Shown here: positions 8,812 through 16,886 of the stretch, piece by piece
Layout of the letters: each line of letters starts with the position of its first letter
How positions within the stretch are numbered: position 1 is the first letter of the stretch
Source: Streptomyces sp. NRRL F-5135
GTDB taxonomy: Bacteria; Actinomycetota; Actinomycetes; Streptomycetales; Streptomycetaceae
Assembly (NCBI RefSeq): GCF_000719775.1
Contig: NZ_JOHR01000017.1
Coordinates: 1 to 64,000, forward strand
Length of the DNA stretch: 64,000 bases
Direction of reading: 5' to 3'
Notes under the pieces: model-generated
Told to the model about the DNA's origin: nothing
What the model saw: the letters and a program-made list of their open reading frames with translations, nothing else
Database searches by the model: none
Position numbers and translations under genes: made by a program

Positions 8812-8884
8812 GCCCCCGTTGTGTAGCGGCCTAGCACGCTGCCCTCTCACGGCAGTAGCGCCGGTTCGAATCCGGTCGGGGGTA
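8812..8884 (+). tRNA. tRNA-Glu (CTC), copy 1
   Basis: A 73-base cloverleaf with acceptor GCCCCCG (8812-8818) and discriminator A at 8884. The anticodon stem is CTGCC/GGCAG with loop CTCTCAC, giving anticodon CTC. It differs from the next two Glu copies in the outer anticodon-stem pairs and in base 38 (C rather than A). Confidence 0.96.
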
Positions 8885-8945
8885 CAGATCCTTCTCTCCG
8901 ATGTCTTCGGGTCGCTCCCGGATGCGTCGATGCAGGATCGCTAGG

Positions 8946-9018
8946 GCCCCCGTTGTGTAGCGGCCTAGCACGCCGCCCTCTCAAGGCGGTAGCGCCGGTT
9001 CGAATCCGGTCGGGGGTA
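8946..9018 (+). tRNA. tRNA-Glu (CTC), copy 2
   Basis: A 73-base cloverleaf with anticodon stem CCGCC/GGCGG and loop CTCTCAA, giving anticodon CTC. Its sequence is identical to copy 3 at 9126. The T-arm CCGG-TTCGAAT-CCGG is standard. Confidence 0.96.
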
Positions 9019-9034
9019 CTGGTCTGAACCACCA

Positions 9035-9106
9035 TGGGCTATGGTGTAATTGGCAGCACGAGTGATTCTGGTTCATTTAGTCTAGGTTCGAGTCCTGGTA
9101 GCCCAG
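9035..9106 (+). tRNA. tRNA-Gln (CTG), copy 2
   Basis: A 72-base cloverleaf with anticodon CTG, 314 bases after copy 1. It differs from copy 1 at two anticodon-stem positions that together turn a C-G pair into a G-U wobble. It remains foldable and probably functional. Confidence 0.95.
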
Positions 9107-9125
9107 CGCAGATTCCCTCTGCGGA

Positions 9126-9198
9126 GCCCCCGTTGTGTAGCGGCCTAGCACGCCGCCCTCTCAAGGCGGTAGCGCCGGTTCGAATCCGGTCGGGGGTA
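9126..9198 (+). tRNA. tRNA-Glu (CTC), copy 3
   Basis: A 73-base cloverleaf identical to copy 2, 314 bases after copy 1. The spacer before it is nearly identical to the spacer before copy 1, which shows that a Gln-Glu unit was duplicated in tandem. Confidence 0.96.
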
Positions 9199-9209
9199 CA
9201 TGGAGAAAC

Positions 9210-9243
9210 GATGAGGCCCCTCCCGGTCGGGAGGGGCCTCATC
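9210..9243 (+). terminator. Terminator of the tRNA array
   Basis: A perfect 15-pair stem (9210-9224 with 9229-9243) with a four-base loop, 11 bases after the last tRNA. Given its strength it should end the tRNA transcript and may also serve the opposite strand. Confidence 0.85.
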
Positions 9244-9409
9244 GCCGTGCGCGGGACGGCGTCACGCGGCTCAGCCGCCTGATACGGCTCGTCGGCCGAT
9301 CATCCGGTGTTTCTCGTACCGGCCCCGGACCTCTTCGTACCGGCCGGACCGCTGCGACGCTGGAGCGGCCTGCCGGTGGTGCCGACGGGGGAGTGGGGGA
9401 GCGGGGATC

Positions 9410-10126
9410 TCAGCCCGCGCGGCGCAGGGCCTCGCTGAGCCGCCCCGCCGCGTCTATCACGGCCTGCGCGTGCATCCGGCCCGGATGGCGCGTGAGCCGT
9501 TCGATCGGTCCGGATACCGAGACGGCCGCGACCACCCGGTTCGAGGGCCCGCGCACCGGCGCCGAGACCGAGGCCACTCCCGGCTCGCGCTCGCCGATCG
9601 ACTGGGCCCAGCCCCTGCGCCGTACGCCCGAGAGCGCCGTCGCCGTGAAGCGCGCGCCCTGGAGGCCGCGGTGCAGCCGCTCCGGCTCCTCCCAGGCCAT
9701 CAGGATCTGGGCCGAGGAGCCCGCCTTCATGGTCAGAGTGGAGCCGACCGGGACCGTGTCCCGCAGCCCGGAGAGCCGCTCCGCCGCGGCCACACATATC
9801 CGCATGTCGCCCTGGCGGCGGTAGAGCTGCGCGCTCTCGCCGGTCAGGTCCCGGAGGTGGGTGAGTACGGGTCCGGCCGTGGCCAGCAGGCGGTCCTCGC
9901 CGGCCGCGGCGGCCAGCTCGGCCAGCCGCGGACCGAGGATGAACCGGCCCTGCATGTCCCTCGCCACCATCCGGTGGTGTTCCAGTGCCACGGCCAGACG
10001 GTGGGCCGTGGGTCGTGCGAGCCCGGTCGCCGCGACCAGCCCGGCGAGGGTGGCCGGACCGGACTCCAGGGCGCTCAATACCAGAGCAGCCTTGTCGAGA
10101 ACGCCGACGCCGCTAGAGTTGTCCAT
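9410..10126 (-). CDS. ndgR: IclR-family transcriptional regulator NdgR
   Basis: A 238-residue IclR-type regulator from ATG 10124-10126 (M-D-N-S-S-G-V-G-V-L-D-K-A). The N-terminal winged helix spans ~8-65 and includes T-G-L-A-R-P-T-A-H-R. The C-terminal effector-binding domain fills the rest. It is transcribed away from leuCD, the arrangement in which NdgR of S. coelicolor (AreB in other work) is described as controlling leucine and other amino-acid genes and affecting antibiotic output. Two palindromes in the 180-base shared promoter region are likely operators. An in-frame upstream extension to 10261 has no ribosome site and would cover the operator, so I rejected it. Confidence 0.93.
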   Translation of the reverse strand: MDNSSGVGVLDKAALVLSALESGPATLAGLVAATGLARPTAHRLAVALEHHRMVARDMQGRFILGPRLAELAAAAGEDRLLATAGPVLTHLRDLTGESAQLYRRQGDMRICVAAAERLSGLRDTVPVGSTLTMKAGSSAQILMAWEEPERLHRGLQGARFTATALSGVRRRGWAQSIGEREPGVASVSAPVRGPSNRVVAAVSVSGPIERLTRHPGRMHAQAVIDAAGRLSEALRRAG

Positions 10127-10140
10127 GAAACGATACTCGC

Positions 10141-10184
10141 GTCTCACTCTGTGAAACGCAAGTTCAATATCGCCGGGAACTTGC
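10141..10184. promoter_or_regulatory. Candidate NdgR operators between ndgR and leuC
   Basis: Two palindromes lie side by side. GTCTCAC-TCT-GTGAAAC (10141-10157) has one mismatch per half. GCAAGTTC (10158-10165) is perfectly inverted as GAACTTGC (10177-10184) over 11 bases. Both lie 15-60 bases upstream of the ndgR start and about 125 or more bases upstream of leuC, where a divergent autoregulator would be expected to bind. Confidence 0.5.
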
Positions 10185-10308
10185 CAACCTGTAGGTACGA
10201 GCCCGCGGACCAACGGGTCTTCGGCCGGCGTCCGGCGCGGGGGATACGGACGCGGGCCCACATGTCTCTAGGAGCGCCGGCCGCACCAGGCCGGTCGGAG
10301 GGAAAGCG

Positions 10309-11748
10309 ATGGGTAGGACACTCGCGGAGAAGGTCTGGGACGACCATGTCGTCCGGCGCGCAGAGGGCGAGCCCGACCTCCTCTTCATCGATCTGCACCT
10401 GCTGCACGAGGTGACCAGCCCCCAGGCCTTCGACGGCCTGCGCAAGAACGGGCGGCGGGTCCGGCGGACCGACCTCACCCTCGCCACCGAGGACCACAAC
10501 ACCCCCACCCTCGACATCGACAAGCCCATCGCGGACCCCGTCTCCCGCGTCCAGCTGGAGACGCTGCGCAAGAACTGCGCGGACTTCGGCGTCCGGCTGC
10601 ACCCGCTGGGCGATGTCGAGCAGGGCGTCGTCCATGTCGTCGGCCCGCAGCTGGGCCTGACCCAGCCCGGCACGACCGTGGTCTGCGGTGACAGTCACAC
10701 CTCCACCCACGGCGCGTTCGGCGCGCTGGCGTTCGGCATCGGGACCAGCCAGGTCGAGCACGTCCTGGCCACCCAGACGCTGCCGATGAGCCGCCCCAGG
10801 ACCATGGCCATCACCATCGAGGGCGAGCCGGCCGACGACGTCACCGCCAAGGACCTGATCCTCGCCGTGATCGCCAAGATCGGTACCGGCGGCGGTCAGG
10901 GCTACATCCTCGAGTACCGCGGCTCCGCCATCGAGAAGCTCTCGATGGAGGCCCGGATGACCATCTGCAACATGTCCATCGAGGCCGGCGCCCGTGCGGG
11001 CATGATCGCCCCGGACGAGACCACCTTCGCCTATCTCCAGGGCCGGGACCACGCCCCCACCGGTGCGGACTGGGACGCGGCGGTCGCGTACTGGAAGACG
11101 CTGCGCACCGACGACGACGCGGTCTTCGACGCCGAGGTCTTCATCGACGCCGCCGAACTGGCCCCGTTCGTCACCTGGGGCACCAACCCCGGCCAGGGCG
11201 CGCCGCTGTCCGCGCGCGTCCCCGACCCGGCCTCGTACGAGGACGCCTCGGAGCGGTACGCCGCCGAAAAGGCCCTGGAGTACATGGGGTTGACCGCGGG
11301 GCAGGCGCTGCGCGACATCACCGTGGACACCGTCTTCGTAGGCTCGTGCACCAACGGCCGCATCGAGGACCTGCGCTCGGCCGCTGGGATCCTCGACGGC
11401 CGCAAAGTCGCCGACGGGGTACGGATGCTGGTCGTTCCCGGTTCGGTACGGGTCGCCCTCCAGGCCGTCGAGGAGGGACTGGACAAGGTGTTCACCGCCG
11501 CGGGAGCCGAGTGGCGGCACGCCGGCTGTTCGATGTGTCTGGGCATGAACCCCGACCAACTCGCGCCCGGCGAGCGCTCCGCGTCCACCTCCAACCGCAA
11601 CTTCGAGGGCAGGCAGGGCAAGGGCGGCCGTACGCACCTGGTCTCCCCCCAGGTCGCCGCCGCCACCGCCGTGCTGGGCCACCTGGCCTCGCCCGCCGAT
11701 CTGTCCGGTGCCGACGCCGGTGCCCGTACGCCCGCTGGAGCGCGATAA
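10309..11748 (+). CDS. leuC: 3-isopropylmalate dehydratase large subunit
   Basis: Catalytic subunit (479 residues) of isopropylmalate isomerase, which converts 2- to 3-isopropylmalate in leucine biosynthesis. It carries the aconitase-type [4Fe-4S] ligands C347 (G-S-C-T-N-G-R), C407 and C410 (G-C-S-M-C-L-G), at positions matching other LeuC proteins. The start ATG follows a strong GGAGGG ribosome site. leuD begins two bases after the stop, so the two subunits are co-translated. Expression is probably governed by NdgR from the divergent gene. Confidence 0.98.
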   Translation: MGRTLAEKVWDDHVVRRAEGEPDLLFIDLHLLHEVTSPQAFDGLRKNGRRVRRTDLTLATEDHNTPTLDIDKPIADPVSRVQLETLRKNCADFGVRLHPLGDVEQGVVHVVGPQLGLTQPGTTVVCGDSHTSTHGAFGALAFGIGTSQVEHVLATQTLPMSRPRTMAITIEGEPADDVTAKDLILAVIAKIGTGGGQGYILEYRGSAIEKLSMEARMTICNMSIEAGARAGMIAPDETTFAYLQGRDHAPTGADWDAAVAYWKTLRTDDDAVFDAEVFIDAAELAPFVTWGTNPGQGAPLSARVPDPASYEDASERYAAEKALEYMGLTAGQALRDITVDTVFVGSCTNGRIEDLRSAAGILDGRKVADGVRMLVVPGSVRVALQAVEEGLDKVFTAAGAEWRHAGCSMCLGMNPDQLAPGERSASTSNRNFEGRQGKGGRTHLVSPQVAAATAVLGHLASPADLSGADAGARTPAGAR

Positions 11749-11750
11749 CC

Positions 11751-12359
11751 ATGGAAGCCTTCACCACCCACACCGGCCGTGCCGTCCCGCTGCGCCGCAG
11801 CAACGTCGACACGGACCAGATCATCCCGGCCCACTGGCTGAAGAAGGTCACCCGCGACGGTTTCGAGGACGGCCTCTTCGAAGCCTGGCGCAAGGACTCG
11901 TCCTTCGTCCTCAACCAGCCCGCGTACCAGGGCGCCACGGTGCTGGTGGCCGGTCCGGACTTCGGTACCGGCTCCTCCCGTGAACACGCTGTGTGGGCTT
12001 TGCAGAACTTCGGCTTCAAAGCCGTCATCTCGTCCCGGTTCGCCGATATCTTCCGGGGCAACTCCCTCAAGAACGGCCTGCTGACGGTCGTCCTGGAGCA
12101 GCCGGTCGTGGACGCTCTCTGGGAGATCGCGGAGAGCGACCCGACGGCCGAGATCACCGTGGACCTGGAGCGGCGCCAGGTACGGGCCACCACGCCCGAC
12201 GGGGCCGCACTTACGGCCGATTTTGAGCTTGACGAGAACTCCCGTTGGCGTCTGCTCAACGGGCTCGACGACATCAGCCTCACCCTCCAGAACGAAGCCG
12301 ACATCGCCTCGTACGAGGCCACCAGGCCGGCCTTCAAACCGCGTACGATCACTGCCTGA
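11751..12359 (+). CDS. leuD: 3-isopropylmalate dehydratase small subunit
   Basis: A 202-residue swivel-domain subunit that pairs with LeuC. The N-terminus (M-E-A-F-T-T-H-T-G) and N-V-D-T-D-Q-I-I-P, the glycine-rich F-G-T-G-S-S-R-E-H, and F-A-D-I-F-R-G-N-S are the classical LeuD motifs. The reading frame extends upstream within leuC, but this ATG sits two bases after the leuC stop with GGAG in front. A strong terminator follows 18 bases after the stop. Confidence 0.98.
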   Translation: MEAFTTHTGRAVPLRRSNVDTDQIIPAHWLKKVTRDGFEDGLFEAWRKDSSFVLNQPAYQGATVLVAGPDFGTGSSREHAVWALQNFGFKAVISSRFADIFRGNSLKNGLLTVVLEQPVVDALWEIAESDPTAEITVDLERRQVRATTPDGAALTADFELDENSRWRLLNGLDDISLTLQNEADIASYEATRPAFKPRTITA

Positions 12360-12376
12360 TCTGCGTCTTTCCCCTC

Positions 12377-12420
12377 CTGCACCCCTCACCTTCCGGTGGG
12401 GGGTGCAGTTGTTTGTTGAG
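12377..12420 (+). terminator. leuCD intrinsic terminator
   Basis: A 14-pair stem (12377-12390 with 12395-12408, one G-T wobble) capped by a TTCC loop and followed by a T-rich tail (12409-12418). It is one of the clearest intrinsic terminators in the window. Confidence 0.9.
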
Positions 12421-12463
12421 ACCCCGCCGGGCGACAACTCGCCCTAGATGGCACAATCGGCGC

Positions 12464-12691
12464 ATGGACCGCGACGACCAACTCGAGCTCTACGGGTTAG
12501 TCGCGGAACAACTCAAAGAAGCGCACGCGAGGGTGCGCGGTCTGCGCGTCACGGACGAGGCGCGGGCCGCGCTGACCCGAAAGCTGCTGGTCATCACGGC
12601 AGCGGCGAAACACGATCTGCCCGGCGCGGCAAGGCGGCTGGACCGCTTGATGAAGGACCTGGACGAGGGTCGATTTCCAGAAGGTGACTGA
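12464..12691 (+). CDS. Conserved small hypothetical protein
   Basis: A 75-residue, highly charged protein starting at ATG 12464 (M-D-R-D-D-Q-L-E-L-Y). It should be almost entirely helical, with leucine spacing that suggests a short coiled coil (residues 5-70). It contains no cysteines, signal peptide or membrane segment. It lies between the leuCD terminator and hupS, where Streptomyces chromosomes commonly carry a small hypothetical gene. There is no clear ribosome site. CACAAT at 12451-12456 could be a -10 box, making the mRNA leaderless. Function unknown. Confidence 0.75.
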   Translation: MDRDDQLELYGLVAEQLKEAHARVRGLRVTDEARAALTRKLLVITAAAKHDLPGAARRLDRLMKDLDEGRFPEGD

Positions 12692-12753
12692 CCCGCCGGA
12701 TCTCGGCCAGGTCTACTTCGTTGCGGCACTAGGGTGATTAGCCCGTTTCGTGT

Positions 12754-12782
12754 TTGATTTGCGGTATATATCTGCCTAACGT
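12754..12782 (+). promoter_or_regulatory. Predicted hupS promoter
   Basis: TTGATT (12754-12759) and TAACGT (12777-12782) are 17 bases apart in an unusually A+T-rich stretch 60-80 bases before hupS. It matches the vegetative sigma consensus TTGAC-n17-TANNNT well. Confidence 0.6.
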
Positions 12783-12833
12783 GCGAAAAAGCTTGAACAC
12801 TTTCGTTCCGGCAATGTCTCCGAAGGGGAAGAC

Positions 12834-13475
12834 GTGAACAAGGCACAGCTCGTAGAAGCGATTGCCGACAAGGTCGGCGGCCGTCAGCAGGCCGCCGACG
12901 CGGTGGACGCGGTACTCGACGCGATCGTCCGAGCGGTGGTCGCGGGCGACCGGATCTCGGTCACCGGGTTCGGTTCCTTCGAGAAGGTCGACCGCCCCGC
13001 CCGGTACGCGCGCAACCCGCAGACAGGGGAGCGCGTCAGGGTCAAGAAGACCTCGGTGCCGCGCTTCCGCGCAGGCCAGGGCTTCAAGGACCTGGTCAGC
13101 GGCTCGAAGAAGCTCCCGAAGAACGACGTCGCGGTGAAGAAGGCGCCCAAGGGCAGCCTCTCGGGCGGTGCTTCCACCCGTACGACCGCCAAGGCCGCGG
13201 CGAAGAAGGCGACGGCGAAGAAGGCCACGGCGGCCAAGAAGACCACCGCCAAGAAGGCCACGGCGGCCAAGAAGACCACGGCCAAGAAGGCGGCGGGGGC
13301 CAAGAAGACCACCGCCAAGCAGGCGGCGGCCGCGAAGAAGACCACGGGCGCGGCGAAGAAGACCACCGCCAAGAAGACCGCTCCGGCGAAGAAGGCGACG
13401 GCCAAGAAGGCGCCCGCTCGAAAGGCGACCGCGCGGACGACGACCGCGAAGAAGACCACCGCAAGGAAGAAGTGA
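12834..13475 (+). CDS. hupS: Nucleoid protein HupS (HU fused to lysine-rich H1-like tail)
   Basis: A 213-residue DNA-binding protein. Residues 1-92 are a complete HU domain (V-N-K-A-Q-L-V-E-A-I-A-D-K start, V-T-G-F-G-S-F-E and R-Y-A-R-N-P-Q-T-G-E-R motifs). Residues ~110-213 are a low-complexity tail of repeated K-K-A-T-A and K-K-T-T-A units like eukaryotic histone H1. This two-part design is typical of actinobacterial HupS (Hup2/HupB type), which compacts DNA, notably in spores. GTG start with GGGGAAG ribosome site. A strong promoter lies upstream and a terminator follows at 13504. Confidence 0.96.
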   Translation: MNKAQLVEAIADKVGGRQQAADAVDAVLDAIVRAVVAGDRISVTGFGSFEKVDRPARYARNPQTGERVRVKKTSVPRFRAGQGFKDLVSGSKKLPKNDVAVKKAPKGSLSGGASTRTTAKAAAKKATAKKATAAKKTTAKKATAAKKTTAKKAAGAKKTTAKQAAAAKKTTGAAKKTTAKKTAPAKKATAKKAPARKATARTTTAKKTTARKK

Positions 13476-13503
13476 GGCAGAACGCCACACGGCCGTAACG
13501 CGC

Positions 13504-13535
13504 CGGGCCGGGCTCCCCTCGGGGAGCCCGGCCCG
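13504..13535 (+). terminator. hupS terminator
   Basis: A perfect 15-pair stem (13504-13518 with 13521-13535), 28 bases after the hupS stop. It is very GC-rich and lacks a U tract. Confidence 0.8.
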
Positions 13536-13552
13536 CGGCGTTGTGGGCGCCC

Positions 13553-13645
13553 GTCGAGACGGTCGGTCCGTCGAGACAGTCGGTCCGTGCGACGGCCCGT
13601 AACGCGGCCTGTGGGGCGTGTGGTGCGGTCTGTGGGGCGTGTGGG
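13553..13645. repeat. Short tandem repeats downstream of hupS
   Basis: Two different tandem duplications occur in a row: a 17-base unit at 13553-13569 and 13570-13586 (one mismatch), and a 21-base unit at 13604-13624 and 13625-13645 (two mismatches). Reiterated CGTACG-type motifs follow up to 13706. The region is non-coding and sits between two converging genes. Confidence 0.75.
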
Positions 13646-13706
13646 GCCTGCGCGTCACACGCGCCGTACGAGACCGTACGAGAGGCCGTACGCACGGCCG
13701 TACGCG

Positions 13707-13910
13707 TCACAGAGTCTGGAGCGTCACCAGCGTGATCCGCAGGGACGGGCCCTCGCCCTCCGTCTCGATCCGTACCCGCTGGCCCACCCGCAGCAGCCGC
13801 AGACCGCCCGCGTCGAAGGCCGCCGCGTCGAACTCCACGGGTGTGCCGTCGTCGAGCAGCACACTGCCGGTCCGGGTGGTGGCGTCGAAGGTGTACGAGG
13901 TCGCCTGCAT
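13707..13910 (-). CDS. Small beta-rich protein, cold-shock/OB-like
   Basis: A 67-residue protein from ATG 13908-13910 (M-Q-A-T-S-Y-T-F-D-A). It has alternating beta-strand patterns: T-G-S-V-L-L-D-D-G-T, then P-V-E-F-D-A-A-A-F, then L-R-V-G-Q-R-V-R-I-E. That layout resembles the cold-shock domain (G-x-V strand, then acidic turn, V-x-F strand, G-Q-R-V strand). The aromatic RNP1 and RNP2 residues of true Csp proteins are missing, so nucleic-acid binding is uncertain. It stands alone between hupS and cofC, both of which have their own signals. Probably a conserved Streptomyces protein of unknown role. Confidence 0.75.
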   Translation of the reverse strand: MQATSYTFDATTRTGSVLLDDGTPVEFDAAAFDAGGLRLLRVGQRVRIETEGEGPSLRITLVTLQTL

Positions 13911-14094
13911 CGTCGCAGCGTAACGCCTCCCCGCGAGCGGCCCGGAGGGGCACTGGGCACGGGCGGCGGCGCCCCACGCCCCCGGGCACGCGCCTCCCGG
14001 CCGGGACCGCCGTCGCGCCTCCGCCGCATCGACGAGGTCCCCGGACACCGGACGCGCGGCCCGGCCGAAGCGTTCCGCCGACGGCCCGGCGGGT

Positions 14095-14850
14095 TCAGGC
14101 GGCCCCCGGCCGAGGGGCGCCCAGGCCGTCCAGTTCCGCGTAACGCGCCGCGGTGTAGGGGCCGAGCCCCAGCTCCGCCGCCGCCAGCAGATCGTTCCCC
14201 GTATCGACGTCCCGCCGTACGGAATCCACCCCGGTCAGCGCGATTTCCACGGCGCCGGAGGACAAATGCCGGAGCCGGGAGGGGCCGCCGAAAGACGGAT
14301 TCAATTCCGCGTCCGGGGCGGCGGTGAGCAATGTCGTGCCGATTTCGGCGGCGTCCGTGAGAAAAGCCCGCGGAAAGGACCGGGCGGCCCGCAGTACCCG
14401 CGCCAGCTCGTCGGGGCGGAGCGCCGGAAGATCCGCGTTGAGCGCGGCCACCGCCGCCCCCGGCCGGGCCGCCCGTACGGTCCGCGCGCCGTGCGCCAGC
14501 GCCGCGTTGAGACCGGCGCCCGGAGCGTCCGGCACGACACGCGCCCCCAGCGCGGCGAGTTCCACCGCGGCCGTCGGATCGTCCGTGACGACCACCACAT
14601 CCCGTACGACGGGGCAGGCCAGGGCCGCCGCCACGGTGTCCTGCGCGAAGGCCAGGGCGAGGCGCGGACGCAGCTCGTCGCCCGCCGGCCCCGCGAGTCT
14701 GCTCTTGGCCAGCGGCAGCGGCTTGAGAGGGACGACCAGTGACCAGCGGGCCGTCGGGTCGGTGTCCGTGGCGAACTCCCCGTCTCTCGTCGTCTCTCTT
14801 GTCCGTGCGTGGCCGGCCTCCCATTGTGGCCCGGCGGGCTCCCGGCCCAC
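14095..14850 (-). CDS. cofC: 2-phospho-L-lactate guanylyltransferase CofC
   Basis: A nucleotidyltransferase of coenzyme F420 biosynthesis. It activates 2-phospholactate or phosphoenolpyruvate with GTP. The family core begins at W-S-L-V-V-P-L-K-P-L and K-S-R-L. It continues with V-V-V-V-T-D-D-P-T, G-L-N-A-A-L and A-A-L-N-A-D-L-P-A-L (metal-binding Asp). The last two motifs are the GTP site. The core needs only ~213 residues. The only plausible start codon upstream is GTG 14848-14850, which gives 251 residues, has no ribosome site and leaves a weakly conserved N-terminus. The start is therefore uncertain. It is transcribed divergently from plsC. Confidence 0.88.
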   Translation of the reverse strand: MGREPAGPQWEAGHARTRETTRDGEFATDTDPTARWSLVVPLKPLPLAKSRLAGPAGDELRPRLALAFAQDTVAAALACPVVRDVVVVTDDPTAAVELAALGARVVPDAPGAGLNAALAHGARTVRAARPGAAVAALNADLPALRPDELARVLRAARSFPRAFLTDAAEIGTTLLTAAPDAELNPSFGGPSRLRHLSSGAVEIALTGVDSVRRDVDTGNDLLAAAELGLGPYTAARYAELDGLGAPRPGAA

Positions 14851-14964
14851 AGCGGCGGCCCGGAAAGCGAGGCGTACGGTGTTCTCGACAGAGCAGGGGC
14901 CCGGGGCCAGACTTGACCCCCGGCAGCCGGGCAGTGGGCCGGGCGAGAAGAGGAAGGTGTCCGA

Positions 14965-15711
14965 GTGTCCCGCCGTAGGATCGGCTTCTGGTATCGCCTG
15001 GCGGCGGTCATCGCGAAACCGCCATTGCTCGTTCTGCTCAAGCGGGACTGGCAAGGGGCGGAGAACATCCCGGCCGACGGCGGATTCATCACCGCGGTGA
15101 ACCACAATTCCCATCTCGACCCGTTCGCCTATGCCCACTTCCAGTACAACACCGGCCGCGTCCCGCGCTTCCTCGCCAAGCACGGCCTGTTCACCAAGGG
15201 ATTCATCGGCGCCGTGATGCGCGGCACCGGTCAGATCCCCGTGTACCGCGAGACCAGCGACGCGCTGAGCGCGTTCCGCGCCGCCATCGACGCGGTGGAG
15301 CGCGGCGAGTGCGTGGCCTTCTACCCGGAGGGCACCCTCACCCGCGACCCCGGCCTGTGGCCCATGACCGCGAAGACCGGGGTCGCCCGGGTCGCCCTCC
15401 AGACCCGGTGCCCGGTGATCCCCGTCGCCCAGTGGGGCGCCAACCTCGTCCTGCCGCCGTACGCGAAGAAGCCCGATCTCTTCCCGCGCAAGACGCACCG
15501 CGTGCTCGTCGGCAAGCCCGTCGACCTCTCCCGCTTCTACGACCGGGAGATCACCCCCGAATTGCTGCGGGAGGCGACCGAGGTCATCATGGCGGCCATC
15601 ACCGAACTGCTCGCCGAACTGCGCGGCGAGCCGGTGCCCACCGCCCTGTACGACCATCGCCAGGTACGGGCAGAACAGCGGCGCAAGGCCGCGGAAGAGG
15701 GGTCCAAGTGA
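14965..15711 (+). CDS. plsC: 1-acyl-sn-glycerol-3-phosphate acyltransferase (PlsC family)
   Basis: A 248-residue lysophospholipid acyltransferase that makes phosphatidic acid at the inner face of the membrane. The catalytic H-x4-D motif is N-H-N-S-H-L-D (H47, D52). The acyl-acceptor motif F-Y-P-E-G-T-L-T-R lies near residue 120. A hydrophobic N-terminal segment (9-26) probably anchors it. GTG start with an A-G-A-G-G-A-A ribosome site. Its stop overlaps the start of gpsA by four bases, so two steps of glycerolipid synthesis are encoded in one translationally coupled pair. Confidence 0.94.
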   Translation: MSRRRIGFWYRLAAVIAKPPLLVLLKRDWQGAENIPADGGFITAVNHNSHLDPFAYAHFQYNTGRVPRFLAKHGLFTKGFIGAVMRGTGQIPVYRETSDALSAFRAAIDAVERGECVAFYPEGTLTRDPGLWPMTAKTGVARVALQTRCPVIPVAQWGANLVLPPYAKKPDLFPRKTHRVLVGKPVDLSRFYDREITPELLREATEVIMAAITELLAELRGEPVPTALYDHRQVRAEQRRKAAEEGSK

Positions 15712-16709
15712 CGCGCGTCGCCGTCTTCGGAGCGGGTTCGTGGGGCACGGCGTTCGCCATGATCCTCGCCGACGCGGGGTGCGAGGTGACCGTCTGGGGC
15801 CGCCGCCAGGAGGTCGCCGACGCCATCAACACCACCCGTACCAACCCGGACTACCTGCCCGGGTTCGAACTGCCCGACGGGGTACGGGCGACGGCCGACC
15901 CGGCCGAGGCCGCCCGCGACGCCGAGTTCACCGTGCTCACGGTGCCCTCCCAGACGCTGCGGGAGAACCTCGCCGACTGGGCGCCCGTGCTGCCCTCCGA
16001 CACCGTGCTCGTCTCGCTGATGAAGGGCGTCGAACTCGGCACCGCCAAGCGGATGAGCGAGGTGATCGAGGAGGTCGCCAAGGCACCCGCCGAGCGGGTC
16101 GCCGTGGTCACGGGCCCCAACCTCGCCAAGGAGATCGCCGGGCGGATGCCGGCCGCGGCCGTCGTCGCCTGCCGGGACGAGGAAGTCGCGCGACGGCTCC
16201 AGGCCGCCTGCCACACCCCGTACTACCGCCCGTACACCAACACCGACGTCATCGGCTGCGAACTCGGCGGCGCGGTCAAGAACGTGATCGGCCTCGCGGT
16301 GGGCATCGCCGACGGCATGGGTCTCGGCGACAACACCAAGGCGTCGCTGATGACCCGGGGCCTGGCCGAGACCACCCGGCTCGGCCTGGCCATGGGCGCC
16401 GACCCGCACACCTTCTCCGGGCTGGCCGGCATGGGCGACCTGATCGCCACCTGCTCCTCGCCGCTCTCCCGCAACCACACGTTCGGCACCAACCTCGGCC
16501 GGGGCATGACCCTCCAGGAGACCATCGCGGTCACCAAGCAGACCGCGGAGGGCGTCAAGTCCTGTGAGTCGGTGCTGGATCTGGCGCGGCGCCATGACGT
16601 CGACATGCCGATCACGGAGACCGTGGTGGACATCGTGCACAGCGGGAAGCCCCCGCTGGTCGCGCTGCGGGAACTGATGTCGCGCAGCGCCAAGCCCGAA
16701 CGCCGCTGA
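15708..16709 (+). CDS. gpsA: NAD(P)-dependent glycerol-3-phosphate dehydrogenase
   Basis: A 333-residue GpsA that reduces dihydroxyacetone phosphate to sn-glycerol-3-phosphate, the backbone used by PlsC-type acyltransferases. The N-terminal Rossmann signature is F-G-A-G-S-W-G-T-A (residues 7-15). Further motifs are K-G-V-E at ~105, G-P-N-L-A-K-E-I-A, and the C-terminal K-N-V-I-G-L-A and G-L-G-D-N-T-K-A catalytic segments. GTG 15708 overlaps the plsC stop as GTGA. The in-frame opening at 15309 lies entirely inside plsC and was rejected. A small U-tailed terminator follows at once. Confidence 0.97.
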   Translation: MTRVAVFGAGSWGTAFAMILADAGCEVTVWGRRQEVADAINTTRTNPDYLPGFELPDGVRATADPAEAARDAEFTVLTVPSQTLRENLADWAPVLPSDTVLVSLMKGVELGTAKRMSEVIEEVAKAPAERVAVVTGPNLAKEIAGRMPAAAVVACRDEEVARRLQAACHTPYYRPYTNTDVIGCELGGAVKNVIGLAVGIADGMGLGDNTKASLMTRGLAETTRLGLAMGADPHTFSGLAGMGDLIATCSSPLSRNHTFGTNLGRGMTLQETIAVTKQTAEGVKSCESVLDLARRHDVDMPITETVVDIVHSGKPPLVALRELMSRSAKPERR

Positions 16710-16729
16710 AGGGGCGCCCCCTCTTTTTT
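16710..16729 (+). terminator. plsC-gpsA intrinsic terminator
   Basis: Directly after the gpsA stop, AGGGG (16710-16714) pairs with CCCCT (16718-16722) over a three-base loop. CTTTTTT follows. It is a short stem but has a real U tract, unusual in this genome. Confidence 0.8.
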
Positions 16730-16848
16730 AGGGCTCGGTTCGCCTCCGGGGCGCTTGCTGTACCCATCAGCGGCCTCCGGCCGCGGGCCCTGTCGACGGT
16801 CGACCGTGCTCGGTTTGCCCGCGCGGCGGTCACCCCGCGCCGTCAACG

Positions 16849-16877
16849 CTGACGCGGGCCCTACCAACAGGTACCCT
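16849..16877 (+). promoter_or_regulatory. Predicted ddlA promoter close to the start codon
   Basis: CTGACG (16849-16854), 17 bases, TACCCT (16872-16877). The predicted transcription start falls two or three bases before the ATG at 16887, and there is no Shine-Dalgarno sequence. Together these point to a leaderless or nearly leaderless mRNA. Confidence 0.5.
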
Positions 16878-16886
16878 CAACGCGAT

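Noticed and set aside
10127..10308. T-box or attenuator leader for leuC
   Set aside because: I found no leucine-rich leader peptide, no specifier loop and no terminator/antiterminator pair. Palindromes fit protein operators better.
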